NCBI RefSeq assembly: GCF_000400995.2 | Contig: NZ_DF238897.1 | Span: 62,001-126,000, forward strand | Length of the DNA: 64,000 nucleotides | Source of the DNA: Acidovorax sp. MR-S7 | Lineage (GTDB): Bacteria > Pseudomonadota > Gammaproteobacteria > Burkholderiales > Burkholderiaceae_C | Direction: 5' to 3' | Shown here: positions 21,594 through 30,057 of the stretch, one piece after another | How the letters are laid out: every line of letters starts with the position of its first letter | How positions within the stretch are numbered: the first letter of the stretch is position 1 | Notes under the pieces: model-generated | Database searches by the model: none | What the model saw: the letters and a program-made list of their open reading frames with translations, nothing else | What the model was told of the DNA's origin: nothing | Position numbers and translations under genes: made by a program

Positions 21594-23315
21594 ATGAAAA
21601 GCCTGCGTATTTCCCACAAGCTGTGGCTGTCCGTGGCGTGCGTCGTAGTGGCGCTCATCGCGATCATCACCGCGTCGGGCTACCGCTCGGCCCAAACCCA
21701 GGCCGAGGCCGACGCGCTCACCAAGGAGATGACGCTGCGCGTGCAGACGGCCACGCGCTGGGCCGGCCTCACCGAGACGAATGCGGCCCGCACCCTGGCC
21801 TTGTCGCTGAGCAATGAAAGCGCGGTGGCGCAGGCCTTCAAGGAGCAGATCCCGGCCACCTCGGCCCAGATCTCTGAGTTGCAGAAGCGCCTGGAAGGGC
21901 TGGATCTGTCGCCGGCCGACCGCGCCCAGATGCAGCGCATCGCCGAGGCGCGCAAGGCCATGATCGACCTGCGCGGGCAGGCCGCCAAGCTCAAGGAGGG
22001 CGGCAGCCAGGAGGAGGCGGTGCGCCTCGTGCAGCAGTCCTACATCCCTGCCGTGGCCACCTACCTGGGCACGCTGCGCGACTTCGTGCAGATGCAGGAG
22101 CGCGCCGCGGAGGAGCAGCTGGCCGAGATGGCCGCATCGCGCATGCTCACGGTGAAGCTGGCGGCGGGCGCCGTGGCGGTGCTGCTGCTGGGCATCGTGG
22201 CGGGGGCCTACCTGCTCATCGGCAGCATCCAGCGTCCTCTGGCCGAGGCCAACGCCATGGCGGCGCGCATCGCGGGCGGCGACCTGCGCAGCGACGGCGC
22301 CGAGGCCACGCGCGGCGACGAATTCGGCGAGCTGCTGCGCTCGCTGGCCAGCATGCGCCAGGCCCTGGCGCGCATGGTGCAGGAGGTGCGCCAGAGCACC
22401 GACAGCATCACCGTGGCCAGCGCCGAGATCGCCACCGGCAACCAGGACCTGTCGGCGCGCACCGAGCAGACCTCCAGCAACCTGCAGGAGACCGCCGCCG
22501 CCATGGAGGAGTTCACCAGCACCATCCAGCAGAGCGCGGGCAGCGCCAGCACGGCGAGCCAGCTGGCGGGCAGCGCCTCCGAGGTGGCACGCCGCGGCGG
22601 CACGGTGGTGACCGAGGTGGTTTCCACCATGGACGACATCCAGCAGAGCAGCCGTAAGATCGCCGACATCATCGGCGTGATCGACGGCATTGCCTTCCAG
22701 ACCAACATCCTGGCGCTGAACGCCGCCGTGGAAGCCGCGCGCGCAGGCGAGCAAGGCCGGGGCTTCGCGGTGGTGGCCGGCGAGGTGCGCAGCCTGGCGC
22801 AGCGCAGCGCCGACGCGGCCAAGGAGATCAAGGGGCTGATCGGCACGTCGGTCGAGCGCGTGGAAAGCGGCTCGCGCCTGGTGCACGACGCGGGCGCCAC
22901 CATGGCCGAGATCGTGCAGTCGGTGCAGCGCGTGGTGGACATGATCGGCGAGATCACCGCCGCGTCCGCCGAGCAGAGCGCAGGCATCTCGCAGGTGAAC
23001 CAGGCCGTGGGCCAGCTCGACCAGATGACGCAGCAGAACGCCGCCCTGGTGGAGCAAAGCGCCGCCGCCGCGCAAAGCCTGCGCGAGCAGGCCGACCATC
23101 TGGCGCACGTGGTGTCGGCCTTCCGCACCGACGGGTCGGCGGCCCTGTCGGCACGCACACCAGCGCCAGCAGCACGGCCCGTGGCTGCGCCCCCGGCCAA
23201 GCCCGTTGCCGCCGCACCGCGCGTGGCAGCGGCCGGCGCGGCGCGCGCCGCAACTCCCAAGGCCCTGGCGGCGCCGGCAACCCCGGCAGGCGATGGCGAC
23301 TGGGAGTCCTTCTAA
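21594..23315 (+). CDS. Methyl-accepting chemotaxis protein with CheR-docking tail
   Basis: A 573-residue chemoreceptor: TM1 at residues about 10-29, a periplasmic helical sensor to about 185, TM2 at about 187-211, HAMP to about 262, then a long signalling coiled coil with the hairpin tip [20 protein letters not shown] near 365-384. A Pro/Ala-rich linker (about 530-565) leads to the last residues DWESF, a match to the NWETF-type pentapeptide that tethers the CheR/CheB methylation enzymes. AAGGAGC precedes the ATG. Ligand unknown. Confidence 0.92.
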   Translation: MKSLRISHKLWLSVACVVVALIAIITASGYRSAQTQAEADALTKEMTLRVQTATRWAGLTETNAARTLALSLSNESAVAQAFKEQIPATSAQISELQKRLEGLDLSPADRAQMQRIAEARKAMIDLRGQAAKLKEGGSQEEAVRLVQQSYIPAVATYLGTLRDFVQMQERAAEEQLAEMAASRMLTVKLAAGAVAVLLLGIVAGAYLLIGSIQRPLAEANAMAARIAGGDLRSDGAEATRGDEFGELLRSLASMRQALARMVQEVRQSTDSITVASAEIATGNQDLSARTEQTSSNLQETAAAMEEFTSTIQQSAGSASTASQLAGSASEVARRGGTVVTEVVSTMDDIQQSSRKIADIIGVIDGIAFQTNILALNAAVEAARAGEQGRGFAVVAGEVRSLAQRSADAAKEIKGLIGTSVERVESGSRLVHDAGATMAEIVQSVQRVVDMIGEITAASAEQSAGISQVNQAVGQLDQMTQQNAALVEQSAAAAQSLREQADHLAHVVSAFRTDGSAALSARTPAPAARPVAAPPAKPVAAAPRVAAAGAARAATPKALAAPATPAGDGDWESF

Positions 23316-23345
23316 CACCGCGCCTTGAAACGGGCGCGCCTCCTA

Positions 23346-23456
23346 GGCGAGGGCCGCCGTGCAAGGGCCGCCTCGCCGCACGGGCGGCGTCCCCCTCCCG
23401 GAGCGCGCAGCGCGCAGAGAGAGAGGGGGAAGCGGCGCAGCCGCTCAGGGGGTGTC
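23346..23456. repeat. GC-rich dispersed repeat (type B) between chemoreceptor and ridA-like genes
   Basis: The 139-bp gap holds GTCCCCCTCCCGGAGCGCGC, later GAGGGGGAAGCGGCGCAGCC and CTCAGGGGGTGTCA. The last part runs to the stop of the leftward RidA gene, as in the copies at 39.7 and 59.8 kb. No gene. Confidence 0.6.
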
Positions 23457-23913
23457 ACTCCAGTTCCGCGATCAGCTCGATCTCGACGCATGCGCCCAGC
23501 GGGATCTGCGCCACGCCGAAGGCGCTGCGCGCGTGCTTGCCCTTGTCGCCGAACACCTGGCCGAACAGCTCGCTGGCGCCGTTGGTCACCAGGTGCTGCT
23601 CGGTGTAGTCGCCGGTGGAATTGACCAGGCTCATCACCTTCACGATGCGCTTGACGCGGTTCAGGTTGCCGTCCGTCGCGGCGTGCAGCGTGCCCAGCAG
23701 GTCGATGGCCACGGCGCGCGCCGCGGCCTGGCCTTCCTCGGTGGTGATGTTCTTGCCGAACTGCGCGGCCCAGGGCTTGCCGTCCTTGCGCGCGATGTGG
23801 CCGCTCAGGAATACCAGCTTGCCAGACTGCACGTAGGGCACGTAGGCTGCGGCGGGCACGGCCACGGGAGGCAGGGTGATGTCGAGTTCTTTCAGCTTGT
23901 CGTAAACGCTCAT
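23455..23913 (-). CDS. RidA/YjgF family protein
   Basis: A 152-residue member of the YjgF/YER057c/UK114 family, trimeric proteins that hydrolyse reactive enamine/imine intermediates or bind small ligands. Visible are LVFLSGHIARKDGK, NLNRVKRIVKVMSLVNST and the C-terminal SAFGVAQIPLGACVEIELIAEL. The canonical catalytic Arg of RidA (in RS/RP-VA) is not clearly conserved here; the longer form resembles RutC-like/'RidA-like' paralogues. Single gene, antisense to its neighbours. Confidence 0.88.
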   Translation of the reverse strand: MSVYDKLKELDITLPPVAVPAAAYVPYVQSGKLVFLSGHIARKDGKPWAAQFGKNITTEEGQAAARAVAIDLLGTLHAATDGNLNRVKRIVKVMSLVNSTGDYTEQHLVTNGASELFGQVFGDKGKHARSAFGVAQIPLGACVEIELIAELE

Positions 23914-24008
23914 GGAGATTCCCTTGAAAACGGACGGCGGGCGCTATGGGGCCCAGGCAGGCGGCCGGCGCGCGGCGGGCGGCGCCGGTGCCCGCGAGTT
24001 TCACATAG

Positions 24009-26495
24009 ATGCGCCGGGCCTACGCCATGGATGACCGTGGTGCGCGTCCGGCTTGGCGCCTGCCTGCGTGGCTGTGCGGCGGCCTGCTGGGCACGGCGCT
24101 GCAGTTGCAGCAGCCTGCGCTCTGGCACTGGCAGGCCTACGCGGTCGGGCTGGCCCTGGCGCTGCTGGCATCCGGCGCTCTGGCGTGCGCACCCGCGCCC
24201 GCCAGCCGGCGCGCGGCGCGCGTGCGCACCGCCTGCGTCGTCCTCGCGGGCGCCCTGCTGATGGGCAGCGTTTGCGGCCTGCGCGCCGGGGCGTTCCTGG
24301 CTGGGGCGCTCGACCCTGCGTGGGAAGGGCGCGACGTGCGCGTGACGGGCGTGGTCGCCGCCATGCCGCAGCCGCGCGAGACCGGGCTGCGCCTGCGGCT
24401 GGCCGTGGAAGCCGCGCAGGACGTGCAGCAGGGTGGCGCGCCCGTGCGTCTGCCTGAGCTGATCGACCTCACGTGGTACGCCGGCAGCCTGGACGGCGAT
24501 GCCCAGGCCCCGCCGCCGCCCGTGCGCGCGGGCGAGCGCTGGCGCCTGGTCGTGCGCCTGAAGGCGCCGCACGGCGCGCGCAACCCCCACGGCTTCGACT
24601 ACGAACTGTGGCTGTGGGAGCAGGGCGTGCAGGCCACGGGCTATGTGCGCACGGGTGCGCGCCTGGACGCGCTGCACGGCCCGCCCGAGCGCCTCGGGGC
24701 CACCTGGCATCACCCCGTCGAGCAATGGCGCCAGCGGGTGCGCGACGCCATCGTGCGCCACCTCGTGGCGCCGGCGGACGATGCCGCGCGCCGGCGCGCG
24801 GCGGGCGTGGTCGCCGCGCTGGTCACGGGGGACCAGCGTGCCATCGAGCGTGCCGACTGGGACGTGTTCCGCGCCACCGGCGTGGCCCACCTGATGAGCA
24901 TCTCGGGCCTGCACATCACCCTGTTCGCCTGGCTCGCCGCTGCCCTGGTGGGCCGGGCCTGGCGGCGCAGCAGCACGCTGTGCCTGGCCGTGCCTGCCCC
25001 TGTGGCGGCGCTGGCAGGCGGCGTGCTGCTGGCGGGTGCCTATGCGCTCTTCAGCGGCTGGGGCGTGCCCGCGCAGCGCACGGTGTGCATGCTGGCCGTG
25101 GTGGCGCTCTTGCGCCTGTCGGGGCGGCGCTGGCCGTGGCCGCAGGTGTGGCTGCTGGCCTGCGCGGTGGTGCTGGCGCTGGACCCGTGGGCGCTGCTGC
25201 AGCCGGGCTTCTGGCTGAGCTTCGTAGCCGTGGCGGTGCTGTTTGCTACTGATCCGATAGCTGGTAGCGCTCGTGGAATAAGCGCTGGAGCCCGATTTCT
25301 TTCCATGCTGCGCGAGCAGTGGGTGATCACGTTGGCGATCACGCCGCTCACGCTGCTGCTGTTTGGGCAGGTGTCGCTCGTGGGCTTCGCGGCCAACGTG
25401 GTGGCCATTCCGTGGACCACGCTGGTGGTCACGCCGCTCGCGCTGGCGGGCGTGCTCTGGGCGCCGCTGTGGCAGGCGGCGGCGTGGTGCGTGCAGGGCC
25501 TGTCGGCGCTGCTGCACTGGCTGGCCGCATGGCCGTGGGCGCAGGCCGCGCTGCCCATGGCGCCGCTGTGGGCGGGGGCAGCGGCCGTGGTGGGCGGCGT
25601 GATTCTGGCGCTGCGCCTGCCCTGGCGCGCGCGCCTGCTGGGCCTGCCGCTGGTGCTGCCGGCCCTGTGGTGGCAGCCGCCGCGGCCCGATGCCGGCCAG
25701 TTCGAACTGCTGGCCGTGGACGTGGGACAGGGGCAGGCGGTGCTGGTGCGCACCGCGCGACACACCCTGCTCTACGACGCGGGCCCGCGCTACCACCAGG
25801 ACAGCGATGCCGGCGAGCGCGTGCTCGTGCCGCTGCTGCGGGCCCTGGGCGAGCGGCTGGACATGCTGGTGCTGAGCCACGGCGACAGCGACCACACGGG
25901 CGGCGCCGTGGCGGTGCTGGCGCAGCACCCGCAGGCGCAGCTGCGCGGCTCCATCGAGGCTGGGCACCCGCTGCAGGCGCTGCATGCGGTGGAGCCCTGC
26001 GTCGCAGGGCAGCGCTGGCACTGGGACGGCGTGGGCTTCGAGGTGCTGCACCCACCCCGGGGTGCGCCGGCTGCCCGGCCCAATGCCCAGAGCTGCGTGC
26101 TGCGCGTCACGGCTGCCGCGGAGGGCGGGGGCGAGGGCGCCTCCGCGCTGCTCGCGGGGGACATCGAGCGTGCGCAGGAGCAGGCCCTGGTGGCCGGCGG
26201 CGCGCCGCTGGCGGCCGACCTGCTGCTTGTCCCGCACCACGGCAGCAAGACCTCGTCGAGCGACGCTTTCCTGGATGCGGTGCATCCCCGCACCGCGCTG
26301 GTGCAGGCGGGCTACCGCAACCGCTTCGGCCATCCGGCGGCGCCTGTGCTGCAGCGCTATGCGGACCGCGGCATCCCCGTGGTGCAGACGCCCTGGTGTG
26401 GTGCGGCCTCGTGGTCGTCGGCAGGGCTGGAGCCGGTGCGCTGCGAACGCCAGGCGTCTCAGCGCTACTGGCACCACCGCCCCGCTGCGGACTGA
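24009..26495 (+). CDS. comEC: DNA internalisation-related competence protein ComEC/Rec2
   Basis: An 828-residue inner-membrane protein that forms the channel for single-stranded DNA uptake. Order: N-terminal membrane helices and DUF4131/OB-like domain, the Competence domain (LMSISGLHITLFAW near residue 297, GVPAQRTVCMLAV), then a metallo-beta-lactamase-like domain with H624-G-D-S-D-H629 and VPHHGSKTSS. The start could be ATG 24009 or ATG 24027; neither has a good ribosome site. A palindromic repeat copy encodes residues about 412-431 (IAGSARGISAGARF) in a loop between membrane helices. Full length, so competence is possible. Confidence 0.92.
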   Translation: MRRAYAMDDRGARPAWRLPAWLCGGLLGTALQLQQPALWHWQAYAVGLALALLASGALACAPAPASRRAARVRTACVVLAGALLMGSVCGLRAGAFLAGALDPAWEGRDVRVTGVVAAMPQPRETGLRLRLAVEAAQDVQQGGAPVRLPELIDLTWYAGSLDGDAQAPPPPVRAGERWRLVVRLKAPHGARNPHGFDYELWLWEQGVQATGYVRTGARLDALHGPPERLGATWHHPVEQWRQRVRDAIVRHLVAPADDAARRRAAGVVAALVTGDQRAIERADWDVFRATGVAHLMSISGLHITLFAWLAAALVGRAWRRSSTLCLAVPAPVAALAGGVLLAGAYALFSGWGVPAQRTVCMLAVVALLRLSGRRWPWPQVWLLACAVVLALDPWALLQPGFWLSFVAVAVLFATDPIAGSARGISAGARFLSMLREQWVITLAITPLTLLLFGQVSLVGFAANVVAIPWTTLVVTPLALAGVLWAPLWQAAAWCVQGLSALLHWLAAWPWAQAALPMAPLWAGAAAVVGGVILALRLPWRARLLGLPLVLPALWWQPPRPDAGQFELLAVDVGQGQAVLVRTARHTLLYDAGPRYHQDSDAGERVLVPLLRALGERLDMLVLSHGDSDHTGGAVAVLAQHPQAQLRGSIEAGHPLQALHAVEPCVAGQRWHWDGVGFEVLHPPRGAPAARPNAQSCVLRVTAAAEGGGEGASALLAGDIERAQEQALVAGGAPLAADLLLVPHHGSKTSSSDAFLDAVHPRTALVQAGYRNRFGHPAAPVLQRYADRGIPVVQTPWCGAASWSSAGLEPVRCERQASQRYWHHRPAAD
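25243..25303 (+). repeat. Palindromic repeat (type A), inside comEC
   Basis: GATAGCTGGTAGCGCTCGTG, then AATAAGCGCTGGAGCCCGAT and TTCTTTC, a well-preserved copy, read in frame as IAGSARGISAGARF. Confidence 0.8.
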
Positions 26496-26547
26496 GGCCG
26501 GCAGACCTGGCGCGGGGCTTGCTATCCTGTGCACAGGAGGCACGCCC

Positions 26548-28059
26548 ATGTTGAAGTTCGATGAGATGTACACCATGCTGCCCACGGAAGGCAGCGACGT
26601 GCGTGCGCACTACCGGCGGTACGGCCAGTGGCTGTCGCGCCAGAGTACCGAGGCCATGCAGGCCCGCCGCACCCAGGCCGAGATGATCTTCCGCCGCGTC
26701 GGCATCACCTTCGCGGTGTACGGCGCCAAGGACGAGGACGGCGCCGGCACCGAGCGGCTGATCCCGTTCGACCTGATCCCGCGCATCATTCCCGACCACG
26801 AGTGGCGCCGCATGCAGCAGGGCCTGGTGCAGCGCGTGACGGCGCTCAACCGATTCATCCACGACGTCTACCACGGGCAGGCGATCATCCGCGCGGGCAT
26901 CGTGCCGGCCGACTTGATCGTGGGCAATGCCCAGTACCGCCCCGAGATGGAGGGTCTGGACGTGCCGCAGGGCGTGTACGCGCACATCGCGGGCATCGAC
27001 ATCGTGCGCGCGCCGGGCGAGGGCGGCGAGGGCATCTACTACGTGCTGGAGGACAACCTGCGCGTGCCCTCGGGCGTGTCGTACATGCTGGAGAACCGCA
27101 AGATGATGATGCGGCTCTTCCCCGAGCTGTTCTCCATGCACAGGGTGGCGCCCGTGGCGCACTACCCCGACCTGCTGCTGGACACGCTGCGCGCCAGCGC
27201 CCCCACGTCCAGCGCCGACCCCACGGTGGTGGTGCTCACGCCGGGCATGTACAACAGCGCCTACTTCGAGCACGCCTTCCTCGCGCAGCAGATGGGCGTG
27301 GAGCTGGTCGAGGGGCAGGACCTCGTGGTCAAGGACAACTTCGTCTACATGCGCACCACGCGCGGCCTGCAGAGGGTGGACGTGATCTACCGCCGCGTGG
27401 ACGACGACTTCCTCGACCCGCAGGTGTTCCGCCCCACCTCCACGCTGGGCTGCGCGGGCCTCATGCAGGCCTATCGCGCGGGCAATGTCGCCATCTGCAA
27501 CGCCGTGGGCACGGGCATCGCGGACGATAAGTCCGTCTACCCCTACGTGCCCGAGATGATCCGCTTCTACCTCGGCGAAGAGCCCATCCTGCAGAACGTG
27601 CCCACCTGGATGTGCCGCCGGCCCGACGACCTGAAATACGTGCTCGACCACCTCGGTGAACTGGTGGTCAAGGAAGTGCACGGCGCGGGCGGCTACGGCA
27701 TGCTGATCGGCCCCGCGGCCACGAAAGCCGAGATCGAGGACTTCCGCGCCGCGCTGCTGGCCAACCCGGCCGGCTACATCGCGCAGCCCACGCTGAGCCT
27801 GTCGAGCTGCCCCACCTATGTGGAATCGGGCATCGCGCCGCGCCACATCGACCTGCGGCCCTTCGTGCTCTCGGGCCAGAAGGTGCAGATGGTGGCCGGC
27901 GGCCTCACGCGCGTGGCGCTCAAGGAAGGGTCGCTGGTCGTCAACTCCTCGCAAGGGGGCGGCACCAAGGACACCTGGGTGCTGGGAGAGGACGGCGCCG
28001 CGCCGCCGCTGCAATCGCAGTCCATGGGCGGCATGACGCAATCGCAGGGAGGAAACTGA
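26548..28059 (+). CDS. Circularly permuted type 2 ATP-grasp protein
   Basis: A 503-residue protein of the DUF404/DUF407 ATP-grasp group. Visible blocks are FRRVGITFAVYG, ERLIPFDLIPRII, YYVLEDNLRVPSGVSYMLENR, VKDNFVYMRTT, VVKEVHGAGGYGM (ATP-binding) and HIDLRPFVL. Comparative genomics predicts a carboxylate-amine ligase making a peptide-like bond; the substrate is unknown. AGGAGG lies 7 bp before ATG 26548. It is followed by the alpha-E gene, the usual partner, but not by the transglutaminase-like gene often found third. Confidence 0.9.
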   Translation: MLKFDEMYTMLPTEGSDVRAHYRRYGQWLSRQSTEAMQARRTQAEMIFRRVGITFAVYGAKDEDGAGTERLIPFDLIPRIIPDHEWRRMQQGLVQRVTALNRFIHDVYHGQAIIRAGIVPADLIVGNAQYRPEMEGLDVPQGVYAHIAGIDIVRAPGEGGEGIYYVLEDNLRVPSGVSYMLENRKMMMRLFPELFSMHRVAPVAHYPDLLLDTLRASAPTSSADPTVVVLTPGMYNSAYFEHAFLAQQMGVELVEGQDLVVKDNFVYMRTTRGLQRVDVIYRRVDDDFLDPQVFRPTSTLGCAGLMQAYRAGNVAICNAVGTGIADDKSVYPYVPEMIRFYLGEEPILQNVPTWMCRRPDDLKYVLDHLGELVVKEVHGAGGYGMLIGPAATKAEIEDFRAALLANPAGYIAQPTLSLSSCPTYVESGIAPRHIDLRPFVLSGQKVQMVAGGLTRVALKEGSLVVNSSQGGGTKDTWVLGEDGAAPPLQSQSMGGMTQSQGGN

Positions 28060-28060
28060 C

Positions 28061-28216
28061 ATGCTGAGCCGCACCGCCGATCACCTGTTCTGGATGTCCC
28101 GCTACACCGAACGGGCAGAAAGGGCCGCCGCATGCGGGCCTTCGCCACAACACCGCGTGCGCGCGCAGCGCGTGCGGGGTTTTCTGCCCTACTTGCACAA
28201 GGAGGCCGCATGCTGA
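28061..28216 (+). pseudogene. Duplicated 5' fragment of the alpha-E gene
   Basis: Starting one base after the ATP-grasp stop, 61 bp (28061-28121) repeat the first 61 bp of the intact alpha-E gene (28210-28270) with a single C/T difference. The frame stays open for 51 codons; the first 20 residues equal the alpha-E N-terminus, then it diverges into a Arg/Ala-rich tail and stops 7 bp inside the intact gene. GGAGG lies upstream, so the fragment may be translated. See the finding for the inverted segment between the copies. Confidence 0.75.
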
Positions 28217-28270
28217 GCCGCACCGCCGATCACTTGTTCTGGATGTCCCGCTACACCGAACGGGCAGAAA
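28061..28270. repeat. 61-bp direct repeat with inverted piece between copies
   Basis: Copies at 28061-28121 and 28210-28270, offset 149 bp. Between them GTTTTCTGCCC (28179-28189) is the inverse of GGGCAGAAA(AC), which ends each copy, so 28113-28189 can fold into a hairpin. Confidence 0.85.
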
Positions 28271-29190
28271 ACACCGCCCGCATGTTGAATGTGAGCTACG
28301 AGACCTCGCTGCTGCCGCAGTCCGCCGCCATGGCCCAGGAGGGCTGGAAGGGACTGCTGTCCATCAGCGAGCTGATTCCCGCCTACACGGCGCGCCATGG
28401 CGAGATCACGCCCGCGGGCGTGCTGGAGTTCATGGTGCGCGACGACGGCAACCCGTCGTCCATCGTCTCCTGCCTGCGTGCCGCGCGCGAGAACGCGCGT
28501 GCCGTGCGCGGCGCGCTCACCACCGAGGTCTGGGAAACGCAGAACCAGACCTGGCTGGAACTCTGCCGCCTGCTCAAGGGCGATGGTTTCGAGCGCGACC
28601 CGGGGCAGTTCTTCGAATGGGTGAAGTACCGCTCGCACCTCTCGCGCGGCGTGGTGCTGGGCACCATGCTGCAGGACGAGGCCTTCCACTTTCTGCGCCT
28701 GGGCACCTTCCTGGAGCGGGCCGACAACACCGCGCGCCTGCTGGACGTGAAGTTCCACGCGGTGCAGAGCGACTTCCACGGCACGGCGCGCGAGGCCGGC
28801 AACGGCGCGCGGCGCGCCACGCCGGAGGCCGACTTCTACCACTGGAGCGCCATCCTGCGCAGCGTCTCGGCCTTCGAGGTCTACCGCAAGGTCTACCGCG
28901 ACGTGATCACGCCCGAGCGCGTGGCCGACCTGCTCATGCTGCGCCGGGACATGCCGCGCTCGCTGCATGCCAGCCTGCACGAGGTGGCCGACAACCTCGC
29001 CGTCGTCTCCAACGGCCAGTCGGCCGAGACGCAGCGCAAGGCCGGCCGGCTGCTGGCTGACCTGCGCTATGGCCGCATCGACGAGATCCTGGCCACCGGC
29101 CTGCATGCCTACCTCACCCAGTTCCTCGACCGGGTGAACGAGCTGGGCGCCGGCATCAGCCGCGACTTTCTCGTGCCGTCGCCGCACTGA
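28210..29190 (+). CDS. Alpha-E domain-containing protein
   Basis: A 326-residue, mainly helical protein of the alpha-E (DUF403) family: MLSRTADHLFWMSRYTERAE opens it, then FFEWVKYRSHLSRGV, DEAFHFLRLGTFLERADNT and a C-terminal helix bundle. The family is nearly always encoded next to the circularly permuted ATP-grasp gene and is thought to act with it; its reaction is unknown. AAGGAGG lies 5 bp before ATG 28210. Its 5' end is duplicated upstream. Confidence 0.9.
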   Translation: MLSRTADHLFWMSRYTERAENTARMLNVSYETSLLPQSAAMAQEGWKGLLSISELIPAYTARHGEITPAGVLEFMVRDDGNPSSIVSCLRAARENARAVRGALTTEVWETQNQTWLELCRLLKGDGFERDPGQFFEWVKYRSHLSRGVVLGTMLQDEAFHFLRLGTFLERADNTARLLDVKFHAVQSDFHGTAREAGNGARRATPEADFYHWSAILRSVSAFEVYRKVYRDVITPERVADLLMLRRDMPRSLHASLHEVADNLAVVSNGQSAETQRKAGRLLADLRYGRIDEILATGLHAYLTQFLDRVNELGAGISRDFLVPSPH

Positions 29191-29535
29191 TCAGCGCGAC
29201 GCGGCGTCCGGTGCGCTGTCCAGCGCGGCCAGGGTGCCGCTCTGGCCGCAGGGCGTGCCCGTGGGACGCGGCGCGACCACCAGGCTGTAGGTGCGCAGCA
29301 CCGACGCTTCCAGTTCGCCCGATGCGCGCGCGCACTCCAGCTCCGCGATCACTTCGGCGCGCGTGCGGCCGGCAGATGCCGTGGCCGCCTGGGCCTGCTG
29401 CGCCTGCGTGGCTGCTTGTGCCTGGGGGGCCTGGGCCTGCGCGCCGGCGCCGGCTGCGAAGCCCAGCACGGCAATGGCGGCGGCGATGGCGCGGCGGGCA
29501 GAAAGACCCTGGAAGGGAAGCGTGAAGGTATTCAT
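29191..29535 (-). CDS. DUF4148 domain-containing exported protein
   Basis: A 114-residue secreted protein. A signal peptide (ARRAIAAAIAVLGFAAGAGA) is followed by a Gln/Ala low-complexity stretch and then TRAEVIAELECARASGELEA, the DUF4148 signature of small periplasmic proteins abundant in Burkholderiales. Function unknown. AGGAG lies 7 bp before ATG 29535. Convergent with the alpha-E gene with no gap between the stops. Confidence 0.8.
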   Translation of the reverse strand: MNTFTLPFQGLSARRAIAAAIAVLGFAAGAGAQAQAPQAQAATQAQQAQAATASAGRTRAEVIAELECARASGELEASVLRTYSLVVAPRPTGTPCGQSGTLAALDSAPDAASR

Positions 29536-29683
29536 GACGATGCTCCTGGAGAGGCGTTGCCGGCGGCACCATGCCGTCCGTGGCGCCACTGTGGCGGGGC
29601 ACGCCGCTGCGTCACAGCCGTTTGCGACGAACCGGCCGCCGGCGTGCGCGAGCTGCTGCGCACGGGGCGCGAATGCTCGCGGC

Positions 29684-29956
29684 TCAGCGCCGTGCGTTGC
29701 GCCGCTGTTCGCGCAGCATGAACAGGTAGAGGCCCTCGACCTTCTCGCGCGCCCAGGGTGTCTTGCGCAGGAACCGCAGGCTGGAGGCGACGCTCGGATC
29801 GTTCTGGAAGCACCGCACGGGAATGCGGCTCGACAGCCCGTCCCAGCCGAAATGCTGCTGCAGCGCGACCACCATCGCCTCCAGCGTGATGCCGTGCAGC
29901 GGATTGCGGGGCTGAGCCGGAGGCGGCGAAGCGGGGGATGGGGAGGCATCGGTCAT
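29684..29956 (-). CDS. VF530 (DUF2132) family protein
   Basis: A 90-residue protein: a Pro/Ala/Ser-rich start, then PLHGITLEAMVVALQQHFGW, IPVRCFQNDPSVASSLRFLRK and TPWAREKVEGLYL, which together match the VF530 fold, a small helical domain with a proposed DNA-binding role. I chose ATG 29956 (MTDASPSP); a GTG/ATG 21 bp upstream is also possible. No operon partner; a palindromic repeat lies just upstream. Confidence 0.85.
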   Translation of the reverse strand: MTDASPSPASPPPAQPRNPLHGITLEAMVVALQQHFGWDGLSSRIPVRCFQNDPSVASSLRFLRKTPWAREKVEGLYLFMLREQRRNARR

Positions 29957-29993
29957 GGGCGGCGAGCATACGCCCATGGCTGGGCCTCAAGCC

Positions 29994-30041
29994 AAAATGG
30001 ACTCCAGCGCTTGCTGGATAAGCGCTACCAGCTATTAAAAG
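29994..30041. repeat. Palindromic repeat (type A), intergenic
   Basis: CAAAATGGACTCCAGCGCTT, GCTGGAT, AAGCGCTACCAGCTATTAAA: a nearly canonical copy between the VF530 and LysR genes. Confidence 0.85.
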
Positions 30042-30057
30042 GGGAGCTTGCGGGCCG

